DNA of 64,000 nucleotides from Pelagibacterium halotolerans B2 (GTDB lineage Bacteria > Pseudomonadota > Alphaproteobacteria > Rhizobiales > Devosiaceae), in NCBI RefSeq assembly GCF_000230555.1, contig NC_016078.1:2728001-2792000 (forward strand), written 5' to 3'. Below, in pieces: positions 52,767-61,243 of this stretch (position 1 is the first letter of the stretch; every line of letters begins with the position of its first letter). The position numbers were made by a program, and so were the translations under genes. The notes under the pieces are model-generated. The model did no database searches and was not told the origin of the DNA. It was given only the letters and a program-made list of their open reading frames with translations.

Positions 52767-52786
52767 TTATACCGTGCTTATACCGT
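52765..52786. repeat. 11-bp tandem duplication inside traG
   Basis: GCTTATACCGT occurs twice in direct succession (52765-52775 and 52776-52786). The extra 11 bases shift the frame of traG and bring in TAA after ...DGISTV. Deleting one unit restores ...DGIS-IVDQTQ... and a 1998-base frame of 665 codons ending at 52519, exactly a normal TraG length. Confidence 0.92.
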
Positions 52787-54527
52787 CCGTCGCAGGAGCC
52801 AGGGATTGAGCCAACCAATCATGCGGTTTCTCTGCTCTGGTATCGAGCACCGAATTGGGCGCCGGCAGCACGCGGGCCATCAAACGCTCGTCGGCGTAGT
52901 ACTTTGCCTTGCGCGCGCGTATCGGGGGTGTGCCGGCCAACATGACGATTTCTTCGTCGGGAGGGAGTTGCATGATCTCCCCCGGCGTAAGCAGAGGCCG
53001 CGCGGTTTCCGAGCGGGATACCATCAGATGGCCCAACCAGGGTGCCAGGCGATGTCCGGCATAGTTTTTCATTGCCCGCATCTCTGTGGCCGTGCCTAGC
53101 GCGTCGGAAACCCTCTTGGCAGTGCGCTCATCGTTGGTCGCGAAGCTAACCCTAACGTGGCAATTGTCGAGAATGGCGTTGTTTGCACCATAGGCCTTTT
53201 CTATTTGATTGAGGCTCTGAGCGATCAGGAACGCCTTGATCGAATACCCCGCCATAAAGGCGAGCGCGCTTTCAAAAAAATCGAGCCGCCCCAGCGCCGG
53301 AAATTCATCTAACAGCAAGAGCAGCCGTTGACGTTCCGCTACCCCAGACAGGTCCTCGGTCAATCGCCGACCAATCTGGTTGAGAATGAGTCGGATTAGA
53401 GGCTTGGTGCGAGCGATATCCGAGGGAGGCACAACCAGATAGAGCGTGGCTGGCTGTTCGCCAGAAGCCAGATCGGCTATGCGCCAGTCGCAGGTCGAAG
53501 TGACCTTTGCGACAATGGGATCGCGATAGAGCCCGAGAAAGCTCATGGCCGTGCTCAAGACCCCTGAGCGCTCGTTGTCGGATTTGTTGAGCAACTCTCG
53601 CGCAGCACTAGCGACGACCGGGTGCACTTTGCCCTTGCTAAGATGGGGTGTCGTCATCATGGCGGCTAAAGTGGATTCGATGGGCCGCCGTGGATCGGAC
53701 AGAAAGGACGCCACCCCCGCCAATGTCTTGTCACGTTCCGCGTAGAGCACATGCAGGATGGCACCAACCAGCAACGAATGGCTTGTCTTTTCCCAGTGGT
53801 TTCTTTTCTCCATGCTGCCTTCGGGATCGACCAGAATATCCGCTATGTTCTGGACGTCGCGGACTTCCCATTCCCCGCGCCGCACTTCCAGCAATGGATT
53901 GTATGCGGCCGAGATGGGATTGGTTGGATCGAACATCAGAACACGTCCGAACCCAGCGCGGAAACCCGCGGTCAGCGTCCAATTTTCCCCTTTGATATCG
54001 TGCACGATGGCAGAGCCGGGCCAGGTCAACAGGGTGGGGATCACAAGCCCCACCCCTTTTCCGCTCCGCGTCGGCGCAAAGCAGAGAATATGCTCCGGCC
54101 CGTCGTGCCGGAGGTAGTCGTGTCGGTACTGGCCCAGCACGACACCATCGGGGTTGAGTAGGCGCGCAGCCTTAACATCTTCGGGTTTTGCCCAGCGCGC
54201 GGAGCCGAAGGTTTCGGCATTCTCGGCCTCTCTGGCGCGCCAGACCGACATTAACACGGCTATACAGATTGCGACGATGCCGCCTGCTGCGGCGATCAAC
54301 CCACCCTCGAAGAAGATGCCGGGCGCATAGGCATCGAAGAGATACCACCACCAGAGCAAGGCGGGCGGCATGTAGACCGGCAAACCCCAGATATCGAACC
54401 ACGGCTCACCCAGTTGTGCCTGGAAACCCAGACGGAACGCCACCCATTGGGTACCGGCCCAAAGAAATATGAGCACAATGCCAAAAACGGCAATGAGCTG
54501 CCCCCAAAGGATCTTGGTGCCTGACAC
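52767..54527 (-). CDS. traG: Coupling protein TraG/VirD4, C-terminally truncated by frameshift
   Basis: Hexameric DNA-pumping ATPase that links relaxosome to the T4SS. 586 residues as it stands; ~665 expected. Two N-terminal membrane segments (ILWGQLIAVFGIVLIFLWAG; IAAAGGIVAICIAVLMSVW), Walker A APTRSGKG at 151-158, Walker B LLLLLDEFPALGRLD and AFLIAQSLNQIEKAYG. The start is GTG at 54527 with GGAGC upstream; the longer upstream frame is not conserved. All ATPase motifs remain; only the acidic tail is lost, so function may be impaired rather than absent. Confidence 0.9.
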   Translation of the reverse strand: MSGTKILWGQLIAVFGIVLIFLWAGTQWVAFRLGFQAQLGEPWFDIWGLPVYMPPALLWWWYLFDAYAPGIFFEGGLIAAAGGIVAICIAVLMSVWRAREAENAETFGSARWAKPEDVKAARLLNPDGVVLGQYRHDYLRHDGPEHILCFAPTRSGKGVGLVIPTLLTWPGSAIVHDIKGENWTLTAGFRAGFGRVLMFDPTNPISAAYNPLLEVRRGEWEVRDVQNIADILVDPEGSMEKRNHWEKTSHSLLVGAILHVLYAERDKTLAGVASFLSDPRRPIESTLAAMMTTPHLSKGKVHPVVASAARELLNKSDNERSGVLSTAMSFLGLYRDPIVAKVTSTCDWRIADLASGEQPATLYLVVPPSDIARTKPLIRLILNQIGRRLTEDLSGVAERQRLLLLLDEFPALGRLDFFESALAFMAGYSIKAFLIAQSLNQIEKAYGANNAILDNCHVRVSFATNDERTAKRVSDALGTATEMRAMKNYAGHRLAPWLGHLMVSRSETARPLLTPGEIMQLPPDEEIVMLAGTPPIRARKAKYYADERLMARVLPAPNSVLDTRAEKPHDWLAQSLAPATDGISTV

Positions 54528-54865
54528 GGCTCGCTCCACATTCGATTGCAAGTCTGAACAGGACAACTGAGCCAGAGAGTATTTCAAGCCGAACTTGCGA
54601 GAGAGCGCAGGAGCAGAAAGCCGATCGCAAAAATACTTGCTGAATAGGGTTAGACCAAAATTGCGGGAAAACGCACATTTCTGCCAATCATTCGCCAAAT
54701 GGCATTCGACGACATGACTGCTCCCACGCTCGACAAACGTGATGCCAAGCTGCAACCCGGGGCAATGCACGTCTCGCAAATTCATCGAAAGCGCGCTGTC
54801 GATATGAAGCTTCTGCGGCATGTGAGGCTCCAACACCCCGGCGATTGCAGGCGCCCAAAGCCTAA
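54528..54865. other. 338-bp spacer upstream of traG
   Basis: No convincing gene. An open minus-strand frame runs through it without a recognisable domain and with codon use unlike traG. GC content is visibly lower than in neighbouring genes. Two imperfect direct repeats are seen near 54586-54610 and 54655-54680 (AACTTGCGAGAGAGCGCA / AAATTGCGGGAAAACGCA), 70 bp apart. It could hold the traG promoter or an oriT, but no nic-site consensus was recognised. Confidence 0.35.
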
Positions 54866-55696
54866 TCATCTGCTTGCTGCGCATCGCTCTTGGGCCGCAA
54901 GTCTTTGAAACAAGCGCGGATCGCACCCGGTCAAAAAGAACTGGATCCACTCCGCTTCGCTGCCATACCAAGCGTTGCGGTCGACATCTCCTCGGACGCC
55001 TGGGACGGTTCCTGTCTGGGTGTACTGCCAGAACGTGAAAGGGCGGTCGCGGTAGCGTTCACGCGGTTCGGCTGCGACGGAACGAAGCCACATCGGGTTG
55101 TCGAGCTGCACGCCTTCAAGGATATCGCGATGAAAATTGATATCGGTGTAGATTATCGGTACCTTACCGGTGTGTGCCTCCATACCGGCCAACATGATGC
55201 GCACTTTTTCCAGAACCTCGTCGCGTGAAAGCGTCGGCCGACATTGAGAACCGTTGTTCCATTCAAGGTCGAGGACAGGGGGTAAGGCGTCGGGATCTGG
55301 CGGCACGTTCGCAGCAAACCACGCGACCTGCTCGTCCGCAGGCCTGCACCAGTACATAAAGTGATAGGCGGCGCGAGGTATTCCCGCCTCGCGCGAGAGC
55401 CGCCAATTTTGTTGAAACAGCGGATCCAGGTAATCTCCGCCGTCCGTTGCCTTAATGAATGCGAAGCGAGTGCCCGCTCGCGCTACGGCTTGCCAGTCGA
55501 TTTCACCTTGGTGTCGAGACACGTCTATCCCATGAATGGGCAGCGTATGCGCGCGCGCGACACCGGGATGAGGCCTGCTATCCCCTTTCATAGGATAGTA
55601 ATTTGTCGCACAGCCCGAGACGAACGCCACCAGCGCGATAATCGAAACCAGAGCAATGCCCTGAGACAGCCGCTCTACCCAGGCGTCGCGCCACAT
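54866..55696 (-). CDS. GH25-family lysozyme (lipoprotein)
   Basis: Muramidase of 276 residues. N-terminal signal with lipobox (SIIALVAFVSGC), then a GH25 domain: HGIDVSRHQGEIDWQAVARA, RFAFIKATDGGDYLDPLF, catalytic pair in PPVLDLEWNN, and ending RDRPFTFWQYTQTGTVPGV with NAWYGSEAEW. It would cleave peptidoglycan in the periplasm, the task done by VirB1/TraF-type enzymes in other conjugation systems; none of those is seen here. ATG 55696 was chosen so that the signal peptide starts correctly; 55771 is an alternative. The GC content is lower than in neighbours. Confidence 0.85.
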   Translation of the reverse strand: MWRDAWVERLSQGIALVSIIALVAFVSGCATNYYPMKGDSRPHPGVARAHTLPIHGIDVSRHQGEIDWQAVARAGTRFAFIKATDGGDYLDPLFQQNWRLSREAGIPRAAYHFMYWCRPADEQVAWFAANVPPDPDALPPVLDLEWNNGSQCRPTLSRDEVLEKVRIMLAGMEAHTGKVPIIYTDINFHRDILEGVQLDNPMWLRSVAAEPRERYRDRPFTFWQYTQTGTVPGVRGDVDRNAWYGSEAEWIQFFLTGCDPRLFQRLAAQERCAASR

Positions 55697-55868
55697 TCTT
55701 CCATAGCTATGAGCAATGCTTTCATGGAGTCGCGCGAACGATACGCGCACAGAGGGCATGTCCAGCCACATAGTGATTTCCGCTTTTACTGAGACCAGGG
55801 CCGGAACACGGCCACACTTCAGGAAGAAGCAGAGTGACGGCGCGACCGCCCAGAACCCGCTTCTTCGC

Positions 55869-56240
55869 TTAGGCGGAAATTCGTGGTGGACGTTTCAGCT
55901 CATACTGGGCTTTGCCGAGGCCGACCGCATTCGCAGGATGTTGGCCGCGTTGACCGGTAAGGAGAAATGCCAGTTGCTGAGAGGCTGTTAAGCCGTAGCC
56001 GTGCGAATGATCTTCAGAACTCGAATGGTGATGCCGCTCGTGCCAGCCGGCGGGATGATCATGGCTGGATTGTTCTTGGCGCCCGTCATGCGAGACGGAA
56101 GCGGTCTCCATCAAGATTTCCTTGGCGAGCGGAAACTGGCTGCTGTGGGAGAGCGCTTGTCCTCCCTGAGCGATGAAAAGGCTCAGCGCTACGGCAGCAA
56201 CTGCAATGAAAGCAACGAGTACGCGCGCGGAACCAAACAT
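55869..56240 (-). CDS. Small exported histidine-rich protein
   Basis: Protein of 123 residues with a signal or anchor helix (ARVLVAFIAVAAVALSLFIA) and a His/Ser/Asp-rich central part (HDHPAGWHERHHHSSSEDHS) suited to binding Zn, Cd, Ni or Co. No family is recognised. It follows the Cd/Zn/Pb module on the same strand with a 128-bp gap, so a periplasmic metal-buffering role is a reasonable inference. The cluster of His makes translation in this frame credible. Confidence 0.6.
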   Translation of the reverse strand: MFGSARVLVAFIAVAAVALSLFIAQGGQALSHSSQFPLAKEILMETASVSHDGRQEQSSHDHPAGWHERHHHSSSEDHSHGYGLTASQQLAFLLTGQRGQHPANAVGLGKAQYELKRPPRISA

Positions 56241-56368
56241 GGTAACCAGGATAGCTTGGAAATCTTAACGGTTTTAAACAAACGGAAATCCGGAGGTCAC
56301 CCGATTGCCGAGGGAGTGAGGAGTGCCGAACGTCGAATGAGATTGACCGAGAAGTTCGCTACCGCGGT

Positions 56369-57028
56369 TCATATCTCCAGCAGCGTCTCGATGACCCTGC
56401 GGCCATCGGGACTATCCCATTTGGCCGGGCCTTGCAGAACGGCCAGTTCGCAGCCTTCTTCATCAACCAGGACAGTGGCCGGGAGACCCAGGGTCACCCC
56501 GTCATTGCGCAAGCGTTCAAAGAGCCTGTAGCTGGGGTCGGCAAAGAGCTTCAGGTAATCCGCACCAATTTCATCGAGAAAAAGCCTAGCGGCAGCCGGA
56601 CCGTCGCTTCCCATGTCGAGGCTGATAGCGACGACCTCGAAATCGTCGCCGCCATAGGACGCTTCGAGGGCGTCGAGATATGGCATTTCCTCCCGGCAGG
56701 GCGCGCACCATGTCGCCCAGAAATTGATCAACAGCTTCTTTCCGGCAAAGTCCTCCAGAGTGATAGGGTTACCGTCGGCATCCTGAAAGGCGATGTCGGA
56801 ATAGTCACGCCATTGGGTGGAGGCCATGAGCGCGGCCAGTTCACCCCGGGCCACTTCATCGATCGACTGGGCCGCTTCTGCCCTTACGGGGCAACTGGAG
56901 GCCGAAGTGCCATTGCTGATCCAGACTGCTGCGGCTATGCCCGCCACCGCCGCGACAAGTCCTGTCCCAAGGACCAAGGGGCGAGATGAACTACGCGCTT
57001 TGTTTTCTTCCGTTTTGTCCTGTTCCAT
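56369..57028 (-). CDS. TlpA-like membrane-anchored thioredoxin
   Basis: Thiol-disulfide oxidoreductase of 219 residues: N-terminal membrane anchor (VLGTGLVAAVAGIAAAVWIS), periplasmic thioredoxin fold with active site WCAPC (LINFWATWCAPCREEMPYLD), cis-Pro region GLPATVLVDEEG. It resembles TlpA, which reduces periplasmic disulfides or copper/heme targets. It begins 30 bp after the flavoprotein gene on the same strand, as the last gene of the metal module. Confidence 0.9.
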   Translation of the reverse strand: MEQDKTEENKARSSSRPLVLGTGLVAAVAGIAAAVWISNGTSASSCPVRAEAAQSIDEVARGELAALMASTQWRDYSDIAFQDADGNPITLEDFAGKKLLINFWATWCAPCREEMPYLDALEASYGGDDFEVVAISLDMGSDGPAAARLFLDEIGADYLKLFADPSYRLFERLRNDGVTLGLPATVLVDEEGCELAVLQGPAKWDSPDGRRVIETLLEI

Positions 57029-57058
57029 CGCATCTTCACTTGCAGGTTATCAGCGTCC

Positions 57059-58129
57059 TCACAATCTGATGGCCGCCGCAACGATGAGCCGGGCATCCTC
57101 GCCAACACCGAGCACCAGACCGGAGCCCCGATTGCGCTGCCACGGCCTTCCGACATAAAACAGGCCAGCCACGGGACTATGGCCCTTATCGTGTTTCACG
57201 TTCCCTGAGGTATCCTTCGCCTCTTCGATCGCCAGCCAGCCGAATTCATCCCGATAGCCCATGCACCAAATTACGGCTCCCACGTCAGCCGAGGAGCCGT
57301 CCGCAAAGAGGGCGCGATTTCCGTGCACGCCGATCACCCGGGCCTTTCGGACCACGCCCCTGTCGAGCAAGTCCCGGTCGCTGCGGCTGCGGTTGGGAAA
57401 AGGATCGGCTTCCCGCATCTTACGCCCCAACAGCGATTCAGCAGGTGCTCTCAGCAACCCGGTTGCTGCCAGCCAAGTCCAGATGCTCACCCCGAAGATC
57501 CGTTCAGGCAACAACCGACGGCGGCGACCACCAGAGAGCAGGACGGTGTGAAGGAGACTCAGTTCAGCCGCAATGTCGCGGCCAGAGGCGCCGTCACCGA
57601 TGACAAGAACCGGGCCTTGCGCAATGCTCCCAAGATTTCGATACGTTTCAGGCGTGAGTTGAACGACGCTGCGCTCCAATCCGCTCGATAGGGCCGGCAC
57701 CACCGGGACCTGGAACCCGCCTGTCGCAACAACAACCGCGCGAGCCGAAATGAGCTCTGGTCCGGGCCCGGTGGCAAGGAACCGGCCACCATCAAACCGC
57801 TCCAGTCTTGTTATGGGAAAACCGTATCGGATCGGCAGGTGATAGGCTTTGGCATAAGCATCCAGATACGCCGCGAACTCATCGCGTGTTGGATAACCGC
57901 CAGCCTCCCCTTTAAGTGACAATCCTGGCAGCTCGTCAAGCCGACGCGGGGTGAACAGGGTGAGCGACTTGTACCGGCGCAGCCAGCTCGCGCCCGCGCG
58001 TCCCTCGCGCTCGGCGATGACGAACTTTACCCCGTTCCGCGTCAGGTGATATCCAGCAGCCAACCCAGCCTGACCCGCGCCGATCACCAATACGTCGGTA
58101 TCGAGGACACTGGCGCGCTGATCAAGCAT
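57059..58129 (-). CDS. CzcO-like FAD-dependent flavoprotein (COG2072)
   Basis: Flavoprotein monooxygenase-like protein of 356 residues: FAD Rossmann motif VLVIGAGQAGLAAGYHL at the N-terminus, second dinucleotide site VLVIGDGASGRDIAAEL, and the C-terminal GLFYVGRPWQRNRGSGLVLG. It belongs to COG2072, whose member CzcO accompanies cobalt-zinc-cadmium resistance genes; the reaction is not established. Start chosen at ATG 58129, which overlaps the preceding small ORF as TGATG. Confidence 0.85.
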   Translation of the reverse strand: MLDQRASVLDTDVLVIGAGQAGLAAGYHLTRNGVKFVIAEREGRAGASWLRRYKSLTLFTPRRLDELPGLSLKGEAGGYPTRDEFAAYLDAYAKAYHLPIRYGFPITRLERFDGGRFLATGPGPELISARAVVVATGGFQVPVVPALSSGLERSVVQLTPETYRNLGSIAQGPVLVIGDGASGRDIAAELSLLHTVLLSGGRRRRLLPERIFGVSIWTWLAATGLLRAPAESLLGRKMREADPFPNRSRSDRDLLDRGVVRKARVIGVHGNRALFADGSSADVGAVIWCMGYRDEFGWLAIEEAKDTSGNVKHDKGHSPVAGLFYVGRPWQRNRGSGLVLGVGEDARLIVAAAIRL

Positions 58130-58332
58130 CACGCGACCCTAGCGGAAGCAAGGATCAGGCAGCCCTTGGGGGCTCTTGCTTCTCGCAAAGCGGACACCAC
58201 GACAAGATCGCCGTGCCAATCCGCTACAAAACGGCCGGCAGCGTCGTTGATGCAGACGACGCCAAACGTGAGCGGCACCATATGATCAATGCCTGCCAAA
58301 GCGATACTCACGAGATTGACTTGTGACATCAT
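58129..58332 (-). CDS. Small ORF of 67 residues between lspA and flavoprotein gene
   Basis: Hypothetical protein: MMSQVNLVSIALAGIDHMVP, then FGVVCINDAAGRFVADWHGD and LVVVSALREARAPKGCLILA. No domain recognised; hydrophobic patches but no clear membrane helix. Its start overlaps the lspA stop (ATGA, 58329-58332) and its stop overlaps the flavoprotein start (TGATG), so it is very probably translated. It could be a metal-binding accessory or a degraded domain. Confidence 0.6.
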   Translation of the reverse strand: MMSQVNLVSIALAGIDHMVPLTFGVVCINDAAGRFVADWHGDLVVVSALREARAPKGCLILASARVA

Positions 58333-58805
58333 TTTGCAGTTTTCGGCCGCGTTGATCCGAGAGAGCGGAGCAATGGCCCTCCAAACAATATCAAGACGCC
58401 TGCCGTGATCCAGATATCGGCCAGATTGTTGACGAAAAATGGAGAGGCGCGTGGCCCCCACGCAAGGAAATCCGTTACAGCGCCATGGACGCCCCGATCC
58501 GCCAAGTTGGAAACCGCACCGGCGATGATGCAGCCCAAGGCAAGCGCGTCGAGCGAAGACGATGTGCGGAAAAACCAGACCGTCAAAGCCAGGACAAGCA
58601 CGGTCGTCACGATCAGCACCAAGACCGGCGAACCGGAAAAAAAGCCGAACGACACACCCGAATTGAACGCAAGCTTCAGTGAGAGGCCGGGCACCAGGAA
58701 GATTGCCGGATCCGAAGCGTCCAACGCGCCCAGCGCCCAGATTTTCGCTGCGAGATCCAGTCCGACAAGGCCAGGCACGAGGTATAATGCGACGGGGAAC
58801 TTCAT
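58329..58805 (-). CDS. lspA: Lipoprotein signal peptidase LspA (metal-operon copy, PbrC-like)
   Basis: Signal peptidase II of 158 residues with four membrane helices. The catalytic aspartates lie in NLADRGVHGAVTDF and NNLADIWI; FNSGVSFGFF is the family N-terminal motif. Extra lspA copies next to cadA/pbr genes (PbrC) are known from lead- and cadmium-resistance operons. TAATG overlap with the cadA stop indicates coupling. Confidence 0.92.
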   Translation of the reverse strand: MKFPVALYLVPGLVGLDLAAKIWALGALDASDPAIFLVPGLSLKLAFNSGVSFGFFSGSPVLVLIVTTVLVLALTVWFFRTSSSLDALALGCIIAGAVSNLADRGVHGAVTDFLAWGPRASPFFVNNLADIWITAGVLILFGGPLLRSLGSTRPKTAK

Positions 58806-61096
58806 TAGGCCTCGCGTCCGATTCCCCGCCATACGAGCAGGCGCATGGCGTTTGCGGTGACAAGGACCGTGGCGCCGGTGTCAGCCAAGATCGCTGGCCA
58901 AAGGCCGGTGATGCCGAGCACCGTCGTCACCAGGAACACCGCCTTGAGTCCCAACGCGATCGTGATGTTCTGGAAAATGTTGCTCATGGTCGCGCGCGAC
59001 AGCCCGATCATGTTGGCCACGTCCGTCACCCGGCCGTGCAGGATAGCGGCATCGGCCGTCTCTAGCGCCACATCGGTACCCCCGCCCATGGCGATGCCGA
59101 TATCGGCTGCGGCCAGCGCGGGCGCATCGTTGATGCCGTCTCCCACCTTGGCGACGACGCGACCAGTGCCGCGCAGCTTGCCCACGATCCGCTGCTTGTC
59201 CTGAGGTAGCAGCTCGGCTCGCGCCTCCATGCCGAGCGAGGCGGCGATGGCGCTTGCAGTTCGCGTGTTGTCGCCGGTCAGCATGAGAGCGTCTGCCCCA
59301 AGCTCCTTGAGCCGTCCTATACCCGCCCGAGCATCTTCGCGCGGCTCGTCGCGCATGGCGATCAGCCCGGCGATCTCTCCACCGGCGAGAAGAACCGAGA
59401 CGGTCTTGCCCGCGTCGTTGAGCGCCGCGATCTTGCCGTCGAGCTCGGCGCCCAACTCGGTGCGCTCCCGCGCCGCCCGCGGCGATCCCAGGAACAACTC
59501 GACGCCATCGAGCGAGCCAACCACACCCTTGCCGCCGACCGCGCCGGCATTGTCGGCGGACCGGATGGGAACGACCTCCGCATCGGCCCGCGCGAGGATG
59601 GCCACGGCCAACGGATGGCTCGATCCCGCCTCGAGCGCGGCGGCGAGCCGCAACACTTCCCGCTCGTCCCGGCCGATCCCGACGATGTCGGTCACCTGCG
59701 GCTTGCCCTCGGTCAGGGTGCCGGTCTTGTCGAAGGCAACGAGGTCGATCTTTCTCAGGCTTTCGAGGACGGCGCCGCCCTTCATCAGCAGGCCGCGCCG
59801 CGCCCCGGCCGAAAGTCCGGCGGCGATCGCAGCGGGCGTCGAGATGACGAGAGCGCACGGACACCCGATGAGAAGGACCGCCAGTCCACGATAGACCCAA
59901 GTGCCCCAATCCTCGCCCGCGACCAGCGGCGGCAGGACGGCGACGAGGAGCGCGAAGACCATCACGCCTGGGGTATAGTATTTGGAGAACCGGTCGATGA
60001 AGCGCTCGGTGGGCGCCTTGGATTCCTGGGCTTCCTCGACCAACGCGATCACCCGCGCAATGGTGTTGTCGGCGCTGGTCGCGGTGACGCGAATGCGCAG
60101 CACGCCCTCGCCGTTGACCGTACCGGCGAAGACCCCATCGCCGGCCTCCTTGCGCTTGGGCACGGATTCTCCGGTGACCGGAGCCTCGTTGACGGCGCTG
60201 TCCCCGGAGATCACCTCCCCGTCGGCGGAAATGCGATCGCCGGGCCGCACCAGAATGACCGCTCCAACGGACAAGCTGTCGGAAGGCACGGTACGGGTCT
60301 CGCCATCCACTTCGAGCAGTGCGGTTTTGGGCATGAGATCGGCCAGCGCCGTGATACTGGCCCGGGCGCGGCTGGCAGCGATGCCCTCGAGCAGTTCCCC
60401 GACCAGGAACAGAAGCACGACGACGGCGGCTTCCTCGGTGGCTCCGATAATGACCGCGCCGATGGCCGCGACCGTCATCAAGGTCTCTATGGAGAACGGG
60501 CTGCCATTGATCGCACCCATATAGGCGCGGCGTGCGATGGGTATGAGCCCTACGAACATCGCGATGATGAAGCCCCAGGGCTGGGTCTGCGGAAGCATCT
60601 GACCGGCCAGGAATGCGGCACCAAGAGCGAGGCCGCATATGATGGTCAATTGAGCCTTGGAGGTTTTCCACCAGGGACCGTCCAACGGGCCATGGTCATG
60701 GCCATGCGCGCCGGTTGAAGCCTTCGCGTTTTTCTGCACTGCGCTGGTTCGATCTTCTTGACCATGACCGTGGTCGTCGTGGTCGTGACTATGGTCATGA
60801 TGGTGGCCGTCGTGGCTGCAATGCTCATGGCCGTCCGCCGGAACACCGGGTTCTCGGCTTTCAGGGCCTGACTCGGCCAGCCTGCTCGCCTTGTAGCCAA
60901 GGCTTTCTACCTTGGAACGAATCGCGTCGAGGTCGACGCTACCATTGTCTGTCGTCGTCATGGTTCCGGCCATGACGGAGACCTTCACATCCTCGATGCC
61001 GGGCAAGCGGCGAACCGCCGTATCGATCTTGGCTGCGCAACTGGCGCAATCCATTCCAGCGACGCGATAGCGGGTTTGGCGATGTTCGCGAGTCAT
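58805..61096 (-). CDS. cadA: Cd/Zn/Pb-exporting P1B-type ATPase
   Basis: P-type ATPase of 763 residues. N-terminal HMA domain with C17/C20 (GMDCASCAAK), a His-rich segment at about 90-136 (HHHDHSHDHDDHGHG), transmembrane CPC at 412-414, phosphorylated D456 (DKTGT), SSHPLA nucleotide-binding motif, and GDGINDAPAL hinge. K in ALGLKAVFL and D in ILADTGATVL are the P1B-2 (Zn/Cd/Pb) markers. A MerR/CadR-like operator lies directly upstream at 61131-61160. Confidence 0.95.
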   Translation of the reverse strand: MTREHRQTRYRVAGMDCASCAAKIDTAVRRLPGIEDVKVSVMAGTMTTTDNGSVDLDAIRSKVESLGYKASRLAESGPESREPGVPADGHEHCSHDGHHHDHSHDHDDHGHGQEDRTSAVQKNAKASTGAHGHDHGPLDGPWWKTSKAQLTIICGLALGAAFLAGQMLPQTQPWGFIIAMFVGLIPIARRAYMGAINGSPFSIETLMTVAAIGAVIIGATEEAAVVVLLFLVGELLEGIAASRARASITALADLMPKTALLEVDGETRTVPSDSLSVGAVILVRPGDRISADGEVISGDSAVNEAPVTGESVPKRKEAGDGVFAGTVNGEGVLRIRVTATSADNTIARVIALVEEAQESKAPTERFIDRFSKYYTPGVMVFALLVAVLPPLVAGEDWGTWVYRGLAVLLIGCPCALVISTPAAIAAGLSAGARRGLLMKGGAVLESLRKIDLVAFDKTGTLTEGKPQVTDIVGIGRDEREVLRLAAALEAGSSHPLAVAILARADAEVVPIRSADNAGAVGGKGVVGSLDGVELFLGSPRAARERTELGAELDGKIAALNDAGKTVSVLLAGGEIAGLIAMRDEPREDARAGIGRLKELGADALMLTGDNTRTASAIAASLGMEARAELLPQDKQRIVGKLRGTGRVVAKVGDGINDAPALAAADIGIAMGGGTDVALETADAAILHGRVTDVANMIGLSRATMSNIFQNITIALGLKAVFLVTTVLGITGLWPAILADTGATVLVTANAMRLLVWRGIGREA

Positions 61097-61130
61097 TTCG
61101 GTAGGCTCCTGGTCATCATCTGACGACCAG

Positions 61131-61160
61131 CTTGCATCCTCTAGCCACTATAGGAGCAAG
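61131..61160 (-). promoter_or_regulatory. CadR/ZntR-type (MerR family) operator-promoter of cadA
   Basis: On the minus strand, a TTGCTC -35-like hexamer is followed by the dyad CTATAG-TGG-CTAGAG within a 19-base spacer and a -10-like element, the overlong-spacer layout that MerR-family activators correct by DNA distortion. Its centre lies about 50 bp upstream of cadA. It shares all but four positions with the site at 62818-62846. Confidence 0.75.
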
Positions 61161-61243
61161 CGAATTTTTCACCCTCTTTGCTGGCGCTTCGAATCGGCTG
61201 GGCGTCAGCCCGTGCAAGACTCCGGATATCCGGCAAACTCGAT

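Noticed and set aside
54528..54971. Upstream in-frame extension of traG by 148 codons
   Set aside because: Conserved TraG sequence begins at the GTG at 54527, which has its own ribosome-binding site; the extension has no recognisable homology and runs into the lysozyme gene.
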